NCBI GenBank assembly: GCA_019313735.1
Contig: JAFDAR010000093.1
Location: 1-5,823 of the forward strand
Direction of reading: 5' to 3'
DNA from: Deltaproteobacteria bacterium
GTDB lineage: Bacteria; Desulfobacterota; Syntrophia; Syntrophales; UBA2210
Length of the DNA: 5,823 bases
In this document: in pieces, positions 5,157 through 5,823 of the stretch
Position numbering within the stretch: position 1 is the first letter of the stretch
Layout: the number at the start of each line of letters is the position of its first letter
Notes under the pieces: model-generated
Told to the model about the DNA's origin: nothing
The model's database searches: none
Seen by the model: the letters and a program-made list of their open reading frames with translations, nothing else
Made by a program: the position numbers and the translations under genes

Positions 5157-5823
5157 GTGGAATACGACCTTATCTTTAAGCTGATCTTATTGGCTGTCCT
5201 TCTCGTACTGTCGGGATTTTTTTCCGGCTCCGAGGCGTCCATATTCTCCCTTACCTCCCTGCATCTCCACAAGATGAAGGAGGAAAAGACCCCCTTCTCG
5301 GCCTCCGTCAGAAAACTGCTGAAACAGCCCAGGAGACTTCTTGTCACCATTATCGCGGGCAACGAATCCATAAATGTTGCGATCGCCGCCCTGATGACAT
5401 CCGTCTTTATCTATATCTTTGGAACCGAGGGCAAATGGATGGCAATAGCCGTCACAAGCATCACCCTCGTTATTTTCTGCGAGGCAATACCAAAGACCTT
5501 CGCGGTTACACACCCAATACGATTTTCCAGCGCCGTTGCGCTTCCGCTGACCCTGTTCTCCGGACTGCTGCGCCCTGTGGTCTGGTCTCTTGAAAAGATA
5601 TCAGACCTGTTCGTATCGGTCTTCGGCAAGGACGGCACGGCAGGGAAGAGGGCTCTGACCGAAGACGAATTCAAGGCGCTGGTTGACGCGGGGCACCAGG
5701 AAGGGGCCTTGGAAGAATCCCAGAAAGACCTGATTCACAGGGTATTTGAACTTGCCGACACGAAGGTATCGGACATGATGATACCGAGGGTTGACATGGT
5801 CTGCCTCCCGATCTCCATGAATA
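5157..5823 (+). CDS. CNNM-domain (DUF21) / CBS-domain membrane protein, CorC-HlyC-like, N-terminal part
   Basis: This belongs to the CNNM/CorB family of inner-membrane proteins, often annotated as hemolysin-related and in several members linked to Mg2+ transport. 222 residues are visible before the window end. The first segment (LILLAVLLVLSGFFSGSEASIFSL) is the family's usual first membrane helix, with the SGSE motif. Further hydrophobic stretches lie at about 60-78, 82-100 and 111-128, and they include the typical GNESINVAIAAL and EAIPKTFA motifs. After about residue 160 comes the cytosolic linker (LTEDEFKALVDAGHQEGALE) and the entry to the first CBS domain (VSDMMIPRVDM). No ATG exists near the front. 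GTG 5157 is the best start: the frame closes at TAA 5133-5135, and the only other candidates (ATT upstream, TTG and ATG inside) fit worse. No good Shine-Dalgarno sequence precedes it. It is divergent from uvrB, and no functional link to the repair genes is evident. Confidence 0.9.
   Translation, partial: MEYDLIFKLILLAVLLVLSGFFSGSEASIFSLTSLHLHKMKEEKTPFSASVRKLLKQPRRLLVTIIAGNESINVAIAALMTSVFIYIFGTEGKWMAIAVTSITLVIFCEAIPKTFAVTHPIRFSSAVALPLTLFSGLLRPVVWSLEKISDLFVSVFGKDGTAGKRALTEDEFKALVDAGHQEGALEESQKDLIHRVFELADTKVSDMMIPRVDMVCLPISMN

Noticed and set aside
5110..5184. TTG-started 24-codon reading frame after AAGGAGG, overlapping the CNNM start
   Set aside because: The spacing is too long (12 nt), the start is rare and there is no homology; not supportable as a gene.

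Overview
The window looks like a piece of a Gram-negative-type bacterial genome, probably an uncultured relative of the Desulfobacterota (old Deltaproteobacteria). That guess rests on the style of the HflX and UvrC proteins and on a multi-copy RAYT-type repeat family; it is inference and no marker gene settles it. The chromosomal genes are moderately GC-rich (39 of 60 bases in 1441-1500), while the transposase gene is AT-richer (26 of 60 G+C in 961-1020).

Layout from left to right: the 3' part of hflX (+ strand, 2-388); a RAYT/Y1-transposase element (307-1211) whose gene lies on the - strand; uvrC (- strand, 2851-1172); a 97-bp hairpin repeat without a gene (2871-2967); uvrB (- strand, 4899-2980); a 257-bp divergent intergenic region with several short repeats and dyads; and the 5' part of a CNNM/CBS-domain membrane protein gene (+ strand, from 5157, cut by the window end).

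uvrB and uvrC form a nucleotide excision repair operon. The striking point is how the repeat family sits on it. A perfect 30-bp arm occurs at 307-336, 366-395, 1182-1211 and 2871-2900 (28 bp of it at 2940-2967). It ends both HflX and UvrC, supplying their last 26 and 12 residues, supplies the end of the transposase itself, and fills most of the uvrB-uvrC gap. UvrC has thereby lost its C-terminal helix-hairpin-helix domain. Independently, UvrB lacks about 26 residues (helicase motif Ia and the strand before the beta-hairpin) in an otherwise intact frame. The transposase start codon lies only 10 nt after the uvrC stop, so it is placed as a third gene of the uvrBC transcription unit.

HflX (stalled-ribosome rescue GTPase), UvrB/UvrC (DNA repair) and the CNNM protein (membrane transport/ion homeostasis family) have no obvious shared pathway. 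The interest of the window is the invasion and remodelling of a repair operon by a single-strand-transposase repeat family, or alternatively an assembly chimera made through those repeats. The sequence alone cannot fully separate the two.
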